Shown piece by piece: positions 7,743-16,264 of a stretch of 47,253 nt of DNA. Numbering within the stretch: the first letter of the stretch is position 1; every line of letters begins with the position of its first letter. The notes beneath the pieces are model-generated. The model searched no databases. It was not told the origin of the DNA and saw only the letters and a program-made list of their open reading frames with translations. The position numbers and the translations under genes are program-made. Source of the DNA: Deltaproteobacteria bacterium (GTDB taxonomy: Bacteria; Desulfobacterota; Desulfobaccia; Desulfobaccales; 0-14-0-80-60-11); assembly GCA_016875015.1 (NCBI GenBank), contig VGSJ01000015.1:1-47253 (forward strand). Reading direction: 5' to 3'.

Positions 7743-8123
7743 ATGAAGTTTTGGGTTACCATGTTCAGCATCACGTTGGTACTGGCGGCCAACCTGGCCA
7801 TGGGCCAGAGCGGCGGAGACCTTGTGAAGCAGGGACAGGACATCTACGAGGAGAACTGCGCCGACTGCCACAGGTCCAATGGTGAGGGCCTGTGGGTCAA
7901 ATTCCCGGCTTTGAAGGGAAACGCCTTGGTGACGGGCGATCCCAAGCCGGTGATTGCCACCGTCCTCAATGGCCTGAAGGGCAGCCTGGGCCAGATGCCC
8001 GCCTGGAAGGATACACTGGACGACCAGCAAATCGCCGCGTTGGTCACCTACATCCGCCAGGCCTGGTCCAACCGGGCCCCGGCCGTCACCCCGGCCATGG
8101 TGGCTGCCACGCGCCGCCAGTGA
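7743..8123 (+). CDS. Periplasmic monohaem class I cytochrome c
   Basis: 126 residues. A signal peptide (cleaved near AMG-Q, residue 20) precedes one haem site C39ADCH43 and a downstream GQMPAW with Met85 as the likely sixth ligand, so the fold is a small soluble class I cytochrome c. The closing DDQQIAALVTYIRQAW is the standard C-terminal helix of such cytochromes. TTGAGGTGAAAT before the ATG is a good ribosome site. Its place after nrfHA suggests a periplasmic electron carrier linked to nitrite reduction, but NrfH normally gets electrons from quinol, so a separate role is possible. Confidence 0.88.
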   Translation: MKFWVTMFSITLVLAANLAMGQSGGDLVKQGQDIYEENCADCHRSNGEGLWVKFPALKGNALVTGDPKPVIATVLNGLKGSLGQMPAWKDTLDDQQIAALVTYIRQAWSNRAPAVTPAMVAATRRQ

Positions 8124-8162
8124 TAGGTTTTTACGATAACCTCCCGCGGATCGCCCAAGGCA

Positions 8163-8311
8163 GTTCTTCATGGGCCTTTGGTCCACCCGTAAAGCATGAA
8201 AAGGTTGGTGGGGCTGGCCTCCGTGCCCGCCGCCCTTGGCGGCACAGCCTTTTCAGGCTGTGCACGACTAACCTGCTTCCTGGCACAGGCTGGAAAGCCT
8301 GTGCCACCCTT
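8163..8311. repeat. REP cluster with paired palindromes (BIME-like)
   Basis: Two palindromes, GCACAGCCT-TTTC-AGGCTGTGC (8242-8263) and GGCACAGGCT-GGAA-AGCCTGTGCC (8282-8305), lie in fixed order with an 18 bp spacer starting ACGACTAAC. The same pair and spacer occur at 39802-39866. The left part (CATGGGCCTTTGGTCCACCC, then AAGCATGAAAAG) recurs near 26050-26220. Confidence 0.75.
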
Positions 8312-8323
8312 TGACGGCAATCT

Positions 8324-8331
8324 GGTATAAT
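8324..8331 (+). promoter_or_regulatory. Extended -10 promoter at the edge of the REP cluster
   Basis: The sequence TGGTATAAT places a perfect -10 (8326-8331) with an upstream TG. The next gene's ATG is only 7 nt downstream at 8339, so transcription would start at or next to the start codon. The sequence TTGACGGCAATCTGGTAT before it is also present at 5113-5130. Confidence 0.5.
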
Positions 8332-8338
8332 CACCACG

Positions 8339-8884
8339 ATGCACCCCCGTCTGCCGCGATCATGCCTCGGTATTTTCCTGGCGCTGATGCTCCTGACGGC
8401 CATTCCGGCCTGCGGGGTCCGGCAGCTGGCCCAGGGGGAGATTCAGCCTCCGAAGGTGAGCTGGCAGGGCATCGCTCTGGGGCGTCCCACTCCCGGGGGC
8501 TGGCCCCTGGCCGTCATGCTCCTCCTGACCAATCCCAATTCCCAGTCCCTCAACCTGCAAGGCTACGATTATGAGCTGTGGCTGGAGGGGAAAAGCGTGG
8601 CCCAGGGCGCCAGCCAGGAACCGGTCAGCCTGCCCCCCCAGGGACAGACGGTGGCCAGGGTTCCCATCCTGGTAAAGCTGCCCGCGGTCTTGGGACTGCT
8701 CCCCCTGCTGATCCGGCCTGAGCCGCCGCCGCTCCACTACCAGGTCGCCGGCTATTTCCGCCTGGCCGAGGTGCTGGGCGGCCTGGTCCGGATACCGTTC
8801 CGCTTCCAGGGCCAGGTAACCCCCAAGGAAGGCTTGGAAGCGCTCCGCCCCTACCTGTCCCGGGAGGGCGATGGCCGCCAATAA
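8339..8884 (+). CDS. LEA-type (WHy domain) lipoprotein
   Basis: 181 residues. A signal peptide ends in the lipobox IPAC with Cys25, so the mature protein is probably lipid-anchored. The rest resembles the LEA14/WHy domain: VSWQGIALGRPTPGG, then LLLTNPNSQSLNLQGYDYEL, a beta-strand-rich pattern with the conserved NPN turn. Such proteins are tied to stress or desiccation tolerance or to envelope scaffolding; no catalytic site is expected. No Shine-Dalgarno precedes the ATG and a -10 box sits 7 nt upstream, so translation may be leaderless. Confidence 0.8.
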   Translation: MHPRLPRSCLGIFLALMLLTAIPACGVRQLAQGEIQPPKVSWQGIALGRPTPGGWPLAVMLLLTNPNSQSLNLQGYDYELWLEGKSVAQGASQEPVSLPPQGQTVARVPILVKLPAVLGLLPLLIRPEPPPLHYQVAGYFRLAEVLGGLVRIPFRFQGQVTPKEGLEALRPYLSREGDGRQ

Positions 8885-8982
8885 TTAATCATAAAGAACA
8901 GAATTTGAGTATGGGTTCTTGTTTTCCTGCCGCTTTCCTGGCTGAAGGTTAACCACGGACCCATACAAAAAAAGGAGGGAAC

Positions 8983-9096
8983 ATTAAACGTTTCGGAGTA
9001 GGCTTTGCGGTTGTGCTTTCCCTAAGTTTGATTCTGGCTTCCTTAATTGCCCCTTCCGGCGCCACCGCCGCGCCCTTCGTCTGCCCGGCGCGTTAA
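8983..9096 (+). pseudogene. Signal-peptide remnant, probably of a periplasmic binding protein (livK-like)
   Basis: An excellent ribosome site (AAAGGAGGG, 8971-8979) is followed at the proper distance by an ATT codon and 37 codons that read like a signal peptide (IKRFGVGFAVVLSLSLILAS, then LIAPSGATAAPF) before a stop. The body of the gene is missing. Position just before livH suggests the substrate-binding protein of a branched-chain amino-acid transporter. The ATT may be a mutated ATG. Confidence 0.45.
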
Positions 9097-9122
9097 GGCT
9101 GGCGTCGGGCCGCAACCGTGCT

Positions 9123-9150
9123 CCGGCGCCTCCGAATCCGGGGGCGCCGG
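9123..9150 (+). terminator. Hairpin between livK remnant and livH remnant
   Basis: CCGGCGCC and GGCGCCGG form a perfect 8 bp stem. Hairpins commonly follow the highly expressed binding-protein gene of liv operons. No clear T-tract follows, so it would act as a processing or attenuation hairpin. Confidence 0.4.
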
Positions 9151-9169
9151 GATAAAGGGGTACTGCTAA

Positions 9170-9879
9170 GTGCTCAACCAACTGATATCGTCTCTAACGG
9201 ACGGACTCCTCCTGGGGTTTGTGTATGGCGTGGCCGCCATGGGCCTGACCCTGATCTGGGGCGTGATGTCGGTCATCAATCTGGCCCACGGACCTGTCAT
9301 CGCCCTGGGAATGTTCGGCGCCTACCTGCTGTTCACCCATCTGGGCGTGAACCCCTACCTGGCCATGGTCCCCGTGGCCGGGGCGGGCCTGATCGCGGGG
9401 CTGGTGATTTACGTCATCTCGGTGCACCGGGTGATTAACGCCCCGCATCTTTCCAGCCTGCTGTCCACCTTCGCAGTCAACATGATCATCATCGGGGTCG
9501 GCACCGCGGTCTTCACCACCTCCCCCCAAAACATTGACTACTCTTTAGGCTCCGTGGAGGTGGGCTTCCTCACCTTTCCTGCCAGCCGCCTGGTGGGGGC
9601 CTTTGGGGCCATTCTGGTGACGGCCTGCCTCTATCTCTTTCTCTACTTCACCTGGCCGGGGAAAGCCATCCGGGCGGTGGCCAATAACCGCATGGCCTCG
9701 GAACTGATGGGCATCCCGTCCTCCCAGGTGCTGGCCCTCAGTTTCGGTTTGGGCACCATGATGGCGGCGCCACCGGCATGTTTGTCAACTTTTCCGCGTA
9801 TGAAAAGTACGGCGGCCCCGGCCCGGCCCGGGAGCTCAGCAAAAACGACGAGGTGCGCCGCACCTATCTGGGAATTTAG
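9170..9879 (+). pseudogene. Fused remnant of branched-chain amino-acid ABC permease (livH) and ATPase end (livF-like)
   Basis: From the GTG at 9170 (AAGGGG upstream) the reading begins as a normal LivH permease: LNQLISSLTDGLLLGFVYGV, LTLIWGVMSVINLAHG, then GKAIRAVANNRMASELMGI and LSFGLGTMMA. LivH homology stops near 9762, well short of the ~290-300 residues expected. In the +2 frame the following DNA reads to a stop at 9877-9879 and ends GPARELSKNDEVRRTYLGI, which resembles the C-terminus of LivF/LivG ATPases. I infer an internal deletion that removed the rest of livH, livM, livG and most of livF. A transport function is not possible from this copy. Confidence 0.7.
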
Positions 9880-9942
9880 TTCAAAGTTCAAGGTTCAAAG
9901 TTAAAGAAAAACCTTGAACTTCGAACTTTGAACTTTGAACCT
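9880..9942. repeat. TTCAAAGTT inverted repeat block
   Basis: Direct copies of TTCAAAGTT/TTCAAGG face AACCTTGAACTTCGAACTTT and GAACTTTGAACC across a short AT spacer, forming a long imperfect hairpin directly after the liv remnant. Confidence 0.75.
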
Positions 9943-9963
9943 TTTCTTAAAGAGAGGTTGGTC

Positions 9964-10080
9964 ATGCCGGTTAAGGATTGGATGAGCAAAGACTTGGTCA
10001 CCATTGATGTTGACACTTCCATCATGAAGGCCTCCAAGGTCATGAAGCAAAATGATATTCAACCCGAGATTATGCCGTAG
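9964..10080 (+). pseudogene. CBS-domain protein stub
   Basis: 38 codons starting MPVKDWMSKDLVTIDVDT and continuing SIMKASKVMKQNDIQ, the standard opening of a single or paired CBS-domain protein, then PEIMP and a stop where RLPVV would be expected. A good ribosome site (GAGAGG) precedes the ATG. The rest of the domain is absent downstream, so this is a truncated relic. Confidence 0.65.
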
Positions 10081-10273
10081 TCTTGGCCATAGCACTCGAA
10101 AAATGGTTTTGGGGAGCTTTCTGGCCGGGTAAAATCTCCCAAACGGCCTCTTTGCAAAGCTAATTTCTCTCTCAGGTGGCCACAAGAAAATTATTTTCGG
10201 TCCGGAGAAGGGAAATTACCTTTTTGAGCGCAGACTGGTATTATAAATCCGCTTGTTCCCGGCAACTCCGCGG

Positions 10274-11329
10274 TTAAAACCAGGAACGGTGGCTCCACAA
10301 CTCCGCTTGCAGATCCTTCATCTCCGTCTGGCACAGCAGATACAAGGAGGCATTCTGGATGGCCAGGCCCCCCAGATAGGCCAGGGCGGTGACCAGTTTG
10401 ATCTCCTCGGCGGTGAAATGCCGCACCGTCTTGCTGTAAAGCCGCAGCACCCCGATCACCTTCTCCTTGGTCTTGATGGGCACCGCCAGGATGGTGACAA
10501 TCCCCTCTTCTTTGTTCATGGCGCGGTATTGCACCCGGCGGTCGGTGGCGGCGTCCAGAACGATCACCGGGGTGCCGTTTTTTATGGCCTGGGCGATGCT
10601 TTTCTGCGCGGACACCGGCCCCTTTTGCAGGTATTTTTTACTCAAGCCAAACGACGCCACCAATTCCAGGGTCTCCCCGGCCTCATTCAGGAGGCGGATG
10701 GAGGCGCCCTTGACTCCCACCAGGGACTTGGCCAGATCCGCGGTCATGGCGTGCAAGATCTCTTTTACCTCCAGGCTGCCGCTCAGGTTGACGGCCAGGT
10801 CGAAAAAAAGCTGGGTCTCGCGGTGCAGGTGGTCGATGAGACGGGCATGCTCCATGACCCCGCCCCCCTGTTGCGCCAATAAAGAGAGGAAGTCCTTTTC
10901 CTCCGGGGTAAAATCCTTGGGGGTGGCCGTAAACAGGCAAAAAACCCCGATGTTTTTGCCTTTGACCATCACCGGCGCCGCCAGGATGGAGGCGATGCCC
11001 TCGGCCTTCTTGGCGTCGGGATACGCCAGCGTTGGGTCAGTTGCGGCGTCCCGGGAATAAAAAAAGCCTTTCTCCAAGACCAGGGGGGCGAGCTTCTGAA
11101 CCAGCATGGATTTTTTGGAACGGAAATAGCTCTCGGACAAGCCTTTATGGGCCACCGGCATCAGCTCCGGTTTGCCCGGCTCCATCAGATACAGGCACGC
11201 GGCCTTGCCCTCCAGGATCTCCATGGCGCTCGCGAAGATCATCTCCAGGAGTTCCCGGCGGTTGCGGGCGGTGCCGAAGGCCTGGCAGATCTCACATAAC
11301 TTCTTGAAATAATCGGTTGTTCCCGGCAT
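10274..11329 (-). CDS. Tandem GAF-domain sensor protein
   Basis: 351 residues with two GAF domains, roughly 15-165 and 180-335, each with the usual end pattern (ILAAPVMVKGKNIGVFCLF and TILAVPIKTKEKVIGVLRLY). GAF domains bind small ligands such as cyclic nucleotides or haem and sense redox or gas. No output domain (kinase, GGDEF, HTH) is present, so it must signal through a partner or act as a ligand-binding adaptor. No signal peptide or membrane helix is seen, so it is cytoplasmic. It lies 64 nt upstream of phaC on the same strand, but a link to PHA control is only positional. Confidence 0.85.
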   Translation of the reverse strand: MPGTTDYFKKLCEICQAFGTARNRRELLEMIFASAMEILEGKAACLYLMEPGKPELMPVAHKGLSESYFRSKKSMLVQKLAPLVLEKGFFYSRDAATDPTLAYPDAKKAEGIASILAAPVMVKGKNIGVFCLFTATPKDFTPEEKDFLSLLAQQGGGVMEHARLIDHLHRETQLFFDLAVNLSGSLEVKEILHAMTADLAKSLVGVKGASIRLLNEAGETLELVASFGLSKKYLQKGPVSAQKSIAQAIKNGTPVIVLDAATDRRVQYRAMNKEEGIVTILAVPIKTKEKVIGVLRLYSKTVRHFTAEEIKLVTALAYLGGLAIQNASLYLLCQTEMKDLQAELWSHRSWF

Positions 11330-11393
11330 GATGACGCTCTTCCCTGGAGTTGCAATGAAACGCGTTTTAGTTTCGGCCTTCCCTCAGACGAAC

Positions 11394-12470
11394 TCAGCCT
11401 TCCCTGGCCAGCAGCCAGGCAGCAATCTTGGGGATCGTCTCTTTCTGGAATCGGGAACTGACATAAATGCCCACATGTCCCGTATCCAGACAGACATTCT
11501 CGGTATCCCGGCTCCCCACCTTTCCCGCCAAGACTTCGCACGCCTCCGGCGGTACCAGGTGGTCGAACTGGCCATAGATATTCAACAGGGGCATGGTGAC
11601 CCGCCGGAGATCTACGCGGCGCCCCCCCAAACTCAGCTTGCCTTGCACCAGGAGGTTTTCCTGGTACAAGTCCTTGATCACCTGCCGCACGGTCTCCCCC
11701 GGCACGTCCGGGCTGTCGAAGATCCATTTCTCCATCCGGATAAAGTTTTCCACAAAATTCTTGTCGTCCATATGTTCCAAAAACCCCAAATACTTATCCA
11801 AAAGGAGCCGGGGCGGATTGAGGAGGAGGAAGGCTGCGTTCACCAGGCTGCCGGGCAGGTTGCCAAAGGTATTCACCAGACGGTCGACGTCAATCTTCTG
11901 CAACCAGATGTGCAGCAGGCCCTTGGGGGTATTAAAGTGAGCGGGAGCTGCGGTCGCAATCAAGTTCCTGATCTTTTCCGGGTGGAGAGCCGCATAAATG
12001 ACCGCGAAGGTTCCCCCCAGGCACACCCCCAGGAGATTCACCTTGGGGACCCCATGCCGGCGACGGATAAATTCTACGATGTCATCCAGATAGCCGTTGA
12101 GATGGTCGTCCAGGGTGAGAAACTGATCTCGGCGGGAAGGGGAACCCCATTCAATGAGATAGACTTCCACACCTTCCTTGAGGAGATTGTGCACCACGCT
12201 CCGGCCCGGCTGGAGGTCCAGCAAGGTTTCCCGGTTAAACAGGCTGTGCACCAGCAGCAGCGGAGTTTTGAGCCGGGCCGCGTCCGGCCGGTAATATTTC
12301 AGCCTGACCCGGTCTTCTTGATAGACCAGTTCATACGGGGTGGTCCCAATATCCGTGGCCAGGGGGCCGAGGAAAATATCCCTGGCTCTTTCCAGGCGGT
12401 GCTTGGCCGCTTCGGCGTCCGCCGCCAGCTTGGCCAGGATCAGGTCAACCGGGATTTTGGGCCGGTCCAT
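11394..12470 (-). CDS. phaC: Class III poly(3-hydroxyalkanoate) synthase subunit PhaC
   Basis: 358 residues, the short PhaC form typical of class III synthases that need PhaE. It polymerises 3-hydroxyacyl-CoA into storage granules. The lipase-like box GVCLGG holds the nucleophilic Cys150, and the rest of the triad is Asp303 (YGQFDHLVPP) and His332 (DTGHVGIYVS), close to the family's known Cys149/Asp302/His331. The ATG at 12470 overlaps the phaE stop (TGATG) and has AGGAAGG upstream; a TTG one codon earlier is less likely. The tight coupling with phaE supports a two-subunit enzyme. Confidence 0.95.
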   Translation of the reverse strand: MDRPKIPVDLILAKLAADAEAAKHRLERARDIFLGPLATDIGTTPYELVYQEDRVRLKYYRPDAARLKTPLLLVHSLFNRETLLDLQPGRSVVHNLLKEGVEVYLIEWGSPSRRDQFLTLDDHLNGYLDDIVEFIRRRHGVPKVNLLGVCLGGTFAVIYAALHPEKIRNLIATAAPAHFNTPKGLLHIWLQKIDVDRLVNTFGNLPGSLVNAAFLLLNPPRLLLDKYLGFLEHMDDKNFVENFIRMEKWIFDSPDVPGETVRQVIKDLYQENLLVQGKLSLGGRRVDLRRVTMPLLNIYGQFDHLVPPEACEVLAGKVGSRDTENVCLDTGHVGIYVSSRFQKETIPKIAAWLLAREG

Positions 12471-13381
12471 CAACCTTCCTCCTGGGAAGGCTCGGTCGGG
12501 TCTAATTTTCTGGCCATCCGCTTCACACTTTTCTTCAGCAGGTAGATCTCCCGGTACAGATCATCCATTTCCCGGCGGGTGGGGAGACCCAGGGCGGCCA
12601 TGGCCTCGGACAGCAGCTCCTGTTTGGCCCGGGTGAAATCTTCCAGGGCATGAAGGGTGTGGGTCAGGGTTCGGATATACTCCGCTGACTGGAAGATGGT
12701 CATGTAATGACCCTCCAGGATCTTCAGCCACCTCTTGTAGTATCCCTTGAAATCTTCCGGGAGGGGTCCCCCCCCGCCATTCACCCACTCGGTCCCCATG
12801 GCCCGGAGGGATTTTTTCACCGGCAGATAGAGCAGATCGATGAATTCGGCCATGGCGGCCTGAAATCGGTTGAATTTTTCCGTGGCCCGGTTGACCCGCT
12901 CCTGGGGGAGGCTGGTCAGGCACAGGTGCGGCAGGTTCAATAACCGGCGAAAGTCATGCTCAAAGATTTCATGGCAGGCTTTAAAAATATCCTGATCCAG
13001 GTGTTCATAACCGTGTTCCCCGGAAGGAGATCCATCCCCCTGCCAGCCCTTCAGCCACTGCTGGTGGAGCTGAAAATAACCTCCCCACCCTGCCTGGGCC
13101 ATCTTCAAGATAATCTTCGGGGGGGCCTGAATACCCTGAAAAACCGCGGCTACCGTTCCCGGTTCCGTCAGCAGCGAAAAAAAAGCCTGCCATAAGTTCA
13201 AGGCTGCCGGCCAGGGATCAGCCGGCAGGGCGGTCTCCCGGGAGGCCTGGCCGCCGGACCGGCCGGCGCCGGCCAGACCGGGACCCATCTGGGCCATGGT
13301 GTCCCAAAAATCCATGGTCCACTTGATCCAGGCAGCCAGTAAGGGTTCTGACGCCGTCTGGCCGGAGTTTTCCTGATCCAT
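12470..13381 (-). CDS. phaE: Class III PHA synthase subunit PhaE
   Basis: 303 residues. PhaE is the non-catalytic partner of PhaC and is needed for activity and granule binding. The sequence is Trp/Phe-rich with long helices, including a block ending RREMDDLYREIYLLKKSVKR near the C-terminus, where PhaE has a conserved helix followed by a Lys-rich end. The protein is poorly conserved in general, so position directly before phaC with an overlapping stop-start is a large part of the evidence. GAGGCAAAC before the ATG is a fair ribosome site. Confidence 0.9.
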   Translation of the reverse strand: MDQENSGQTASEPLLAAWIKWTMDFWDTMAQMGPGLAGAGRSGGQASRETALPADPWPAALNLWQAFFSLLTEPGTVAAVFQGIQAPPKIILKMAQAGWGGYFQLHQQWLKGWQGDGSPSGEHGYEHLDQDIFKACHEIFEHDFRRLLNLPHLCLTSLPQERVNRATEKFNRFQAAMAEFIDLLYLPVKKSLRAMGTEWVNGGGGPLPEDFKGYYKRWLKILEGHYMTIFQSAEYIRTLTHTLHALEDFTRAKQELLSEAMAALGLPTRREMDDLYREIYLLKKSVKRMARKLDPTEPSQEEG

Positions 13382-13416
13382 GTTTGCCTCACTGCCCCCA
13401 ACCGGGCGGCGCCACT

Positions 13417-13445
13417 ACTTTTACCAGTTCGTAACCCAGAGTCAA
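13417..13445 (-). promoter_or_regulatory. Candidate promoter of phaEC
   Basis: On the minus strand TTGACT (13445-13440) and AAAAGT (13422-13417) are 17 bp apart, about 35 bp before the phaE ATG. The -10 is a weak match. Confidence 0.35.
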
Positions 13446-13595
13446 GAGAAATATTTCACAAATTGTGTCATATTACCATAATCGAAACTGATTGGGCATA
13501 CCTGGATGCCCCGGGCGTGATTTTTTTTGGCGGCGCAACATTGAACTGCCAGAAGGGGTAACCTCCCGCCGGGCCTGGGCGCTAACTCTCTCAGG

Positions 13596-13976
13596 CTATG
13601 GCGATTTCCACCACCTCTTGAAACCGCCTGACCAGGCAATATTTCTCCACCCGGATCTTGAGACGGCGCCGTCGGGCGGCCGGACAAAATCCTCCCGGGG
13701 GGGTGGGGCCGGGCGGCGCTCGCCAACCGGTTGGGTGGCTTGGGACAGGAGTTTGAGGTAAGGGGCGCCGGTGGCCTCCGCCAACCAGTTGTAGCCGGCG
13801 CCGCCTTTCCCGGGAAGCTCGATCCGGAGAATATTCCCGACCTTGAGGGCGATCTCCCGGCCAGCCTGGGCTTGGGTGACCGTGATCGTGGCGTCAGCCG
13901 CCAGGAGAGGTGATGATGAGAGCATCAAGCAGGTGAGCAGCAGCCGGGTCATTTGGGGTATCATGATTTTTGCCAT
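13596..13976 (-). pseudogene. Chagasin-like (I42) protease inhibitor, C-terminus disrupted
   Basis: 126 codons. A signal peptide (MTRLLLTCLMLSSSPLLAAD) is followed by an inhibitor-like region: VGNILRIELPGKGGAGYNWL, where the GxGYxW motif is diagnostic of chagasin/I42 cysteine-protease inhibitors. After about residue 87 the sequence turns into a Pro/Arg/Trp-rich run ending WWKSP and lacks the expected RPWE-type strand, so the reading frame appears broken near a run of G/C at 13697-13710. Other frames do not restore a clear family end. It could be a truncated but expressed protein. It follows the cyclase gene on the same strand by 48 nt. Confidence 0.55.
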
Positions 13977-14024
13977 GGGCTTCCTTCCTCCCGGCGGGTC
14001 CGCGACCCTTCCTTTGACGCCGCC

Positions 14025-16193
14025 TCATTTCGTCATCATTCTTGAAACTCCGTCCCAGTCCGGATCCGGTGGGCGCCTCCGGTAATCCTCGCAAATTTGC
14101 CGCAAGCGCTCCACGGCCGGATCGGGCCCGAACTCGGCCTCGAAGCCCGCCAACACCTCCAGGGCCTGGTGGAAATCACCTGACCGGTACTGGTTCCAGG
14201 CCTTTTCATACCGCCGGGCCGCAGCCAGCTTCACTGCCGGCACTTCCCCGGTTTCCCCCAGCAGTTCATAAATGTCGGTGGCCTGGGTCTTGCCGGCGAC
14301 GATGATCCGGTCGAGGTGGCGCCAGACGTAGCCGTCCTCCGCGGTCTGCCGGGCGACGATATCCACTAACACGGTGGTACCGTAAACCTTGTTCAAGCTT
14401 TCCAGGCGGCTGGCCAGATTCACCGTGTCCCCCAGTACCGTGTAGGCCAGCCGGGTACGGGCCCCCATATTGCCCACCACCACCGGTCCGGTGGCCAGGC
14501 CGAAGCGGGTCGGGAGTTCCGGCAAGCCCTGGGCTCGCCAGGTTTGATTCAAGCCTTCCAAGGTGTCCCGGCACTCCAGCACGGCTTTAAGGGCCCGGTC
14601 TGTCTGGTCCGGCATCGGCGTCGGCGCCCCCCAGAAGGCGACAATGGCGTCGCCGACGATCTTGTCCACCGTGGCGCCGTGGCGGTGCAGGGCGTCGATC
14701 ATGGCCTGGAAGTACTCGGCCAGGTGATTGGTCAAGGCCTCCGGAGACATGGCTTCCGCGATGTTGGTGAATCCGGCGATGTCGGTGAACAGGACGGTCA
14801 GGGTCTCCGTGTGCCCGCCGATCCGGGCCACCTCGCCCTTTGCCATCAGTTCTTTGACAATTTCCAGGGGTACGTATCGGGAGAAGGACTGAAGCGCCGT
14901 CAGCGCCTGGGCCTGCGCCTCCCCCAGTTGCTTGAATTCAAAAAGTTTCGCCTCAATTTTCGCGTCGGTTTGAAAATCGAGGTCGCTAATCCGCCGGCTT
15001 TGGGCGGCCAGCGCTTCCAGCGGCCGGCTGTAAGATCGGGCCAGGAGAAAAGAATAGGCCAGAGCCGCCAAGAGAGTTACCAGGGTCGCGGCCAGAATAT
15101 GTACGCGGAGTTGGGTGATCCCCTCCAGGAGATCGTTGTTGGGCACCAGGATGCCGATCCAGAGCTGGCGCCTCTTCCCCAGGGGATAGGAAGTCACCCC
15201 GGCCCACCAGGTTTCTCCCCGGCACTCGTAACTGAATATGGCCTTGCCTGACTCCTGGAGCGTTTTGCCAATCTCCTTACGGTGTTCCTCCATTTTCACC
15301 GCAGCCTGCAATTCCGGAATTTGAATCTCATCGATGTGGAGCAGCAAGGCCCGGCGAATCGACTCCCGGTCCCGAAACGTCTCATGGCGAGGCAGTCCCA
15401 CCACGCGCCAGTCTTTCGTATAAACTGCCGTCTGTGAGTGTTTGCTGAGTTGGGTGGTATCCCGGCGGGTAAAATCGGTGATCGACGTCAACAAGATATC
15501 GATGGCAAAAACATATTCCATATCCCGGTCATGCCATTTCACCGATGCGGTGATTCCCAGATCTTTGGTGGTGAAGAAAAGATAAGGCTCGGTCCAGAAA
15601 ACTTCTTCATCCGGCAAGTTTTTTAGCCCCACATACCAGGCGCGGGTTCTGGGTTCGTAGTCCACCTCTTGCCATTCGGGAGACTGCGGCCGGCCCTCCT
15701 GGTCAAGGTCAAACCAGAGCGTCCTGGTCCCCCAAACCTCCCGGGAGACCACCCGGTTGCGGATGCGGCCGGATTCCAGGCGGATTATGAGAAAACCGTC
15801 GCCCCGGGCGTTGGCCACCTGTAGTGAAGAGATTTCGGGGAAAAGCCGCATGAGCGGCAACAGTAACGTGTTGATCCGGGTGACGGCGGCAAGCTGCCGC
15901 GCGGTTAGCTTGCCGGCCGGACCTGCCACGACTTCAGCCAGATTGAGCTTGCCCGCAAGTCCCCAGCGCGCCGCAATCAGGGCGTTTATATTCACCGGCT
16001 GAAAAAAGCGGTCCATTTCCTCCGTGGCTTGAAGCGTCCCTGTCCTGATGAGTTTTTCGGACAGATCCGTTTCAGTCTGGCGGGCCCGGATGGTCATGAG
16101 CATGAGCACCGTCAGTGAACTTAACAGGATGAGCGCCACGAAGCTCCTAAGCAGACTCCACCGGATGGAGATGGTTTTACCGAATATACCCAT
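14025..16193 (-). CDS. Membrane adenylate/guanylate cyclase with dCache sensor
   Basis: 722 residues. Layout: transmembrane helix (~15-33), a large periplasmic dCache-type sensor (~40-365, with the WxxxxYxPRTRAWY signature), second transmembrane helix (~370-392), HAMP-like linker, then a class III cyclase domain (~470-650) and a helical C-terminus. Catalytic features are present: LFTDIAGFT with the first metal Asp, DKIVGDAIVAFWG with the second, and a GARTRLAYTVLGDTVNLASR block with the transition-state Asn and Arg. It should make cAMP from an external cue. A cyclic-nucleotide-binding protein is encoded nearby at 24019-24474, which may be a reader, though this is inference. Confidence 0.93.
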   Translation of the reverse strand: MGIFGKTISIRWSLLRSFVALILLSSLTVLMLMTIRARQTETDLSEKLIRTGTLQATEEMDRFFQPVNINALIAARWGLAGKLNLAEVVAGPAGKLTARQLAAVTRINTLLLPLMRLFPEISSLQVANARGDGFLIIRLESGRIRNRVVSREVWGTRTLWFDLDQEGRPQSPEWQEVDYEPRTRAWYVGLKNLPDEEVFWTEPYLFFTTKDLGITASVKWHDRDMEYVFAIDILLTSITDFTRRDTTQLSKHSQTAVYTKDWRVVGLPRHETFRDRESIRRALLLHIDEIQIPELQAAVKMEEHRKEIGKTLQESGKAIFSYECRGETWWAGVTSYPLGKRRQLWIGILVPNNDLLEGITQLRVHILAATLVTLLAALAYSFLLARSYSRPLEALAAQSRRISDLDFQTDAKIEAKLFEFKQLGEAQAQALTALQSFSRYVPLEIVKELMAKGEVARIGGHTETLTVLFTDIAGFTNIAEAMSPEALTNHLAEYFQAMIDALHRHGATVDKIVGDAIVAFWGAPTPMPDQTDRALKAVLECRDTLEGLNQTWRAQGLPELPTRFGLATGPVVVGNMGARTRLAYTVLGDTVNLASRLESLNKVYGTTVLVDIVARQTAEDGYVWRHLDRIIVAGKTQATDIYELLGETGEVPAVKLAAARRYEKAWNQYRSGDFHQALEVLAGFEAEFGPDPAVERLRQICEDYRRRPPDPDWDGVSRMMTK

Positions 16194-16264
16194 GTTGTGT
16201 GCAGTTGGGCCGCGGGGTTCAGCCGCAGTTATTGATCTTTACTCAGCAATTAACCGGAAAATAG

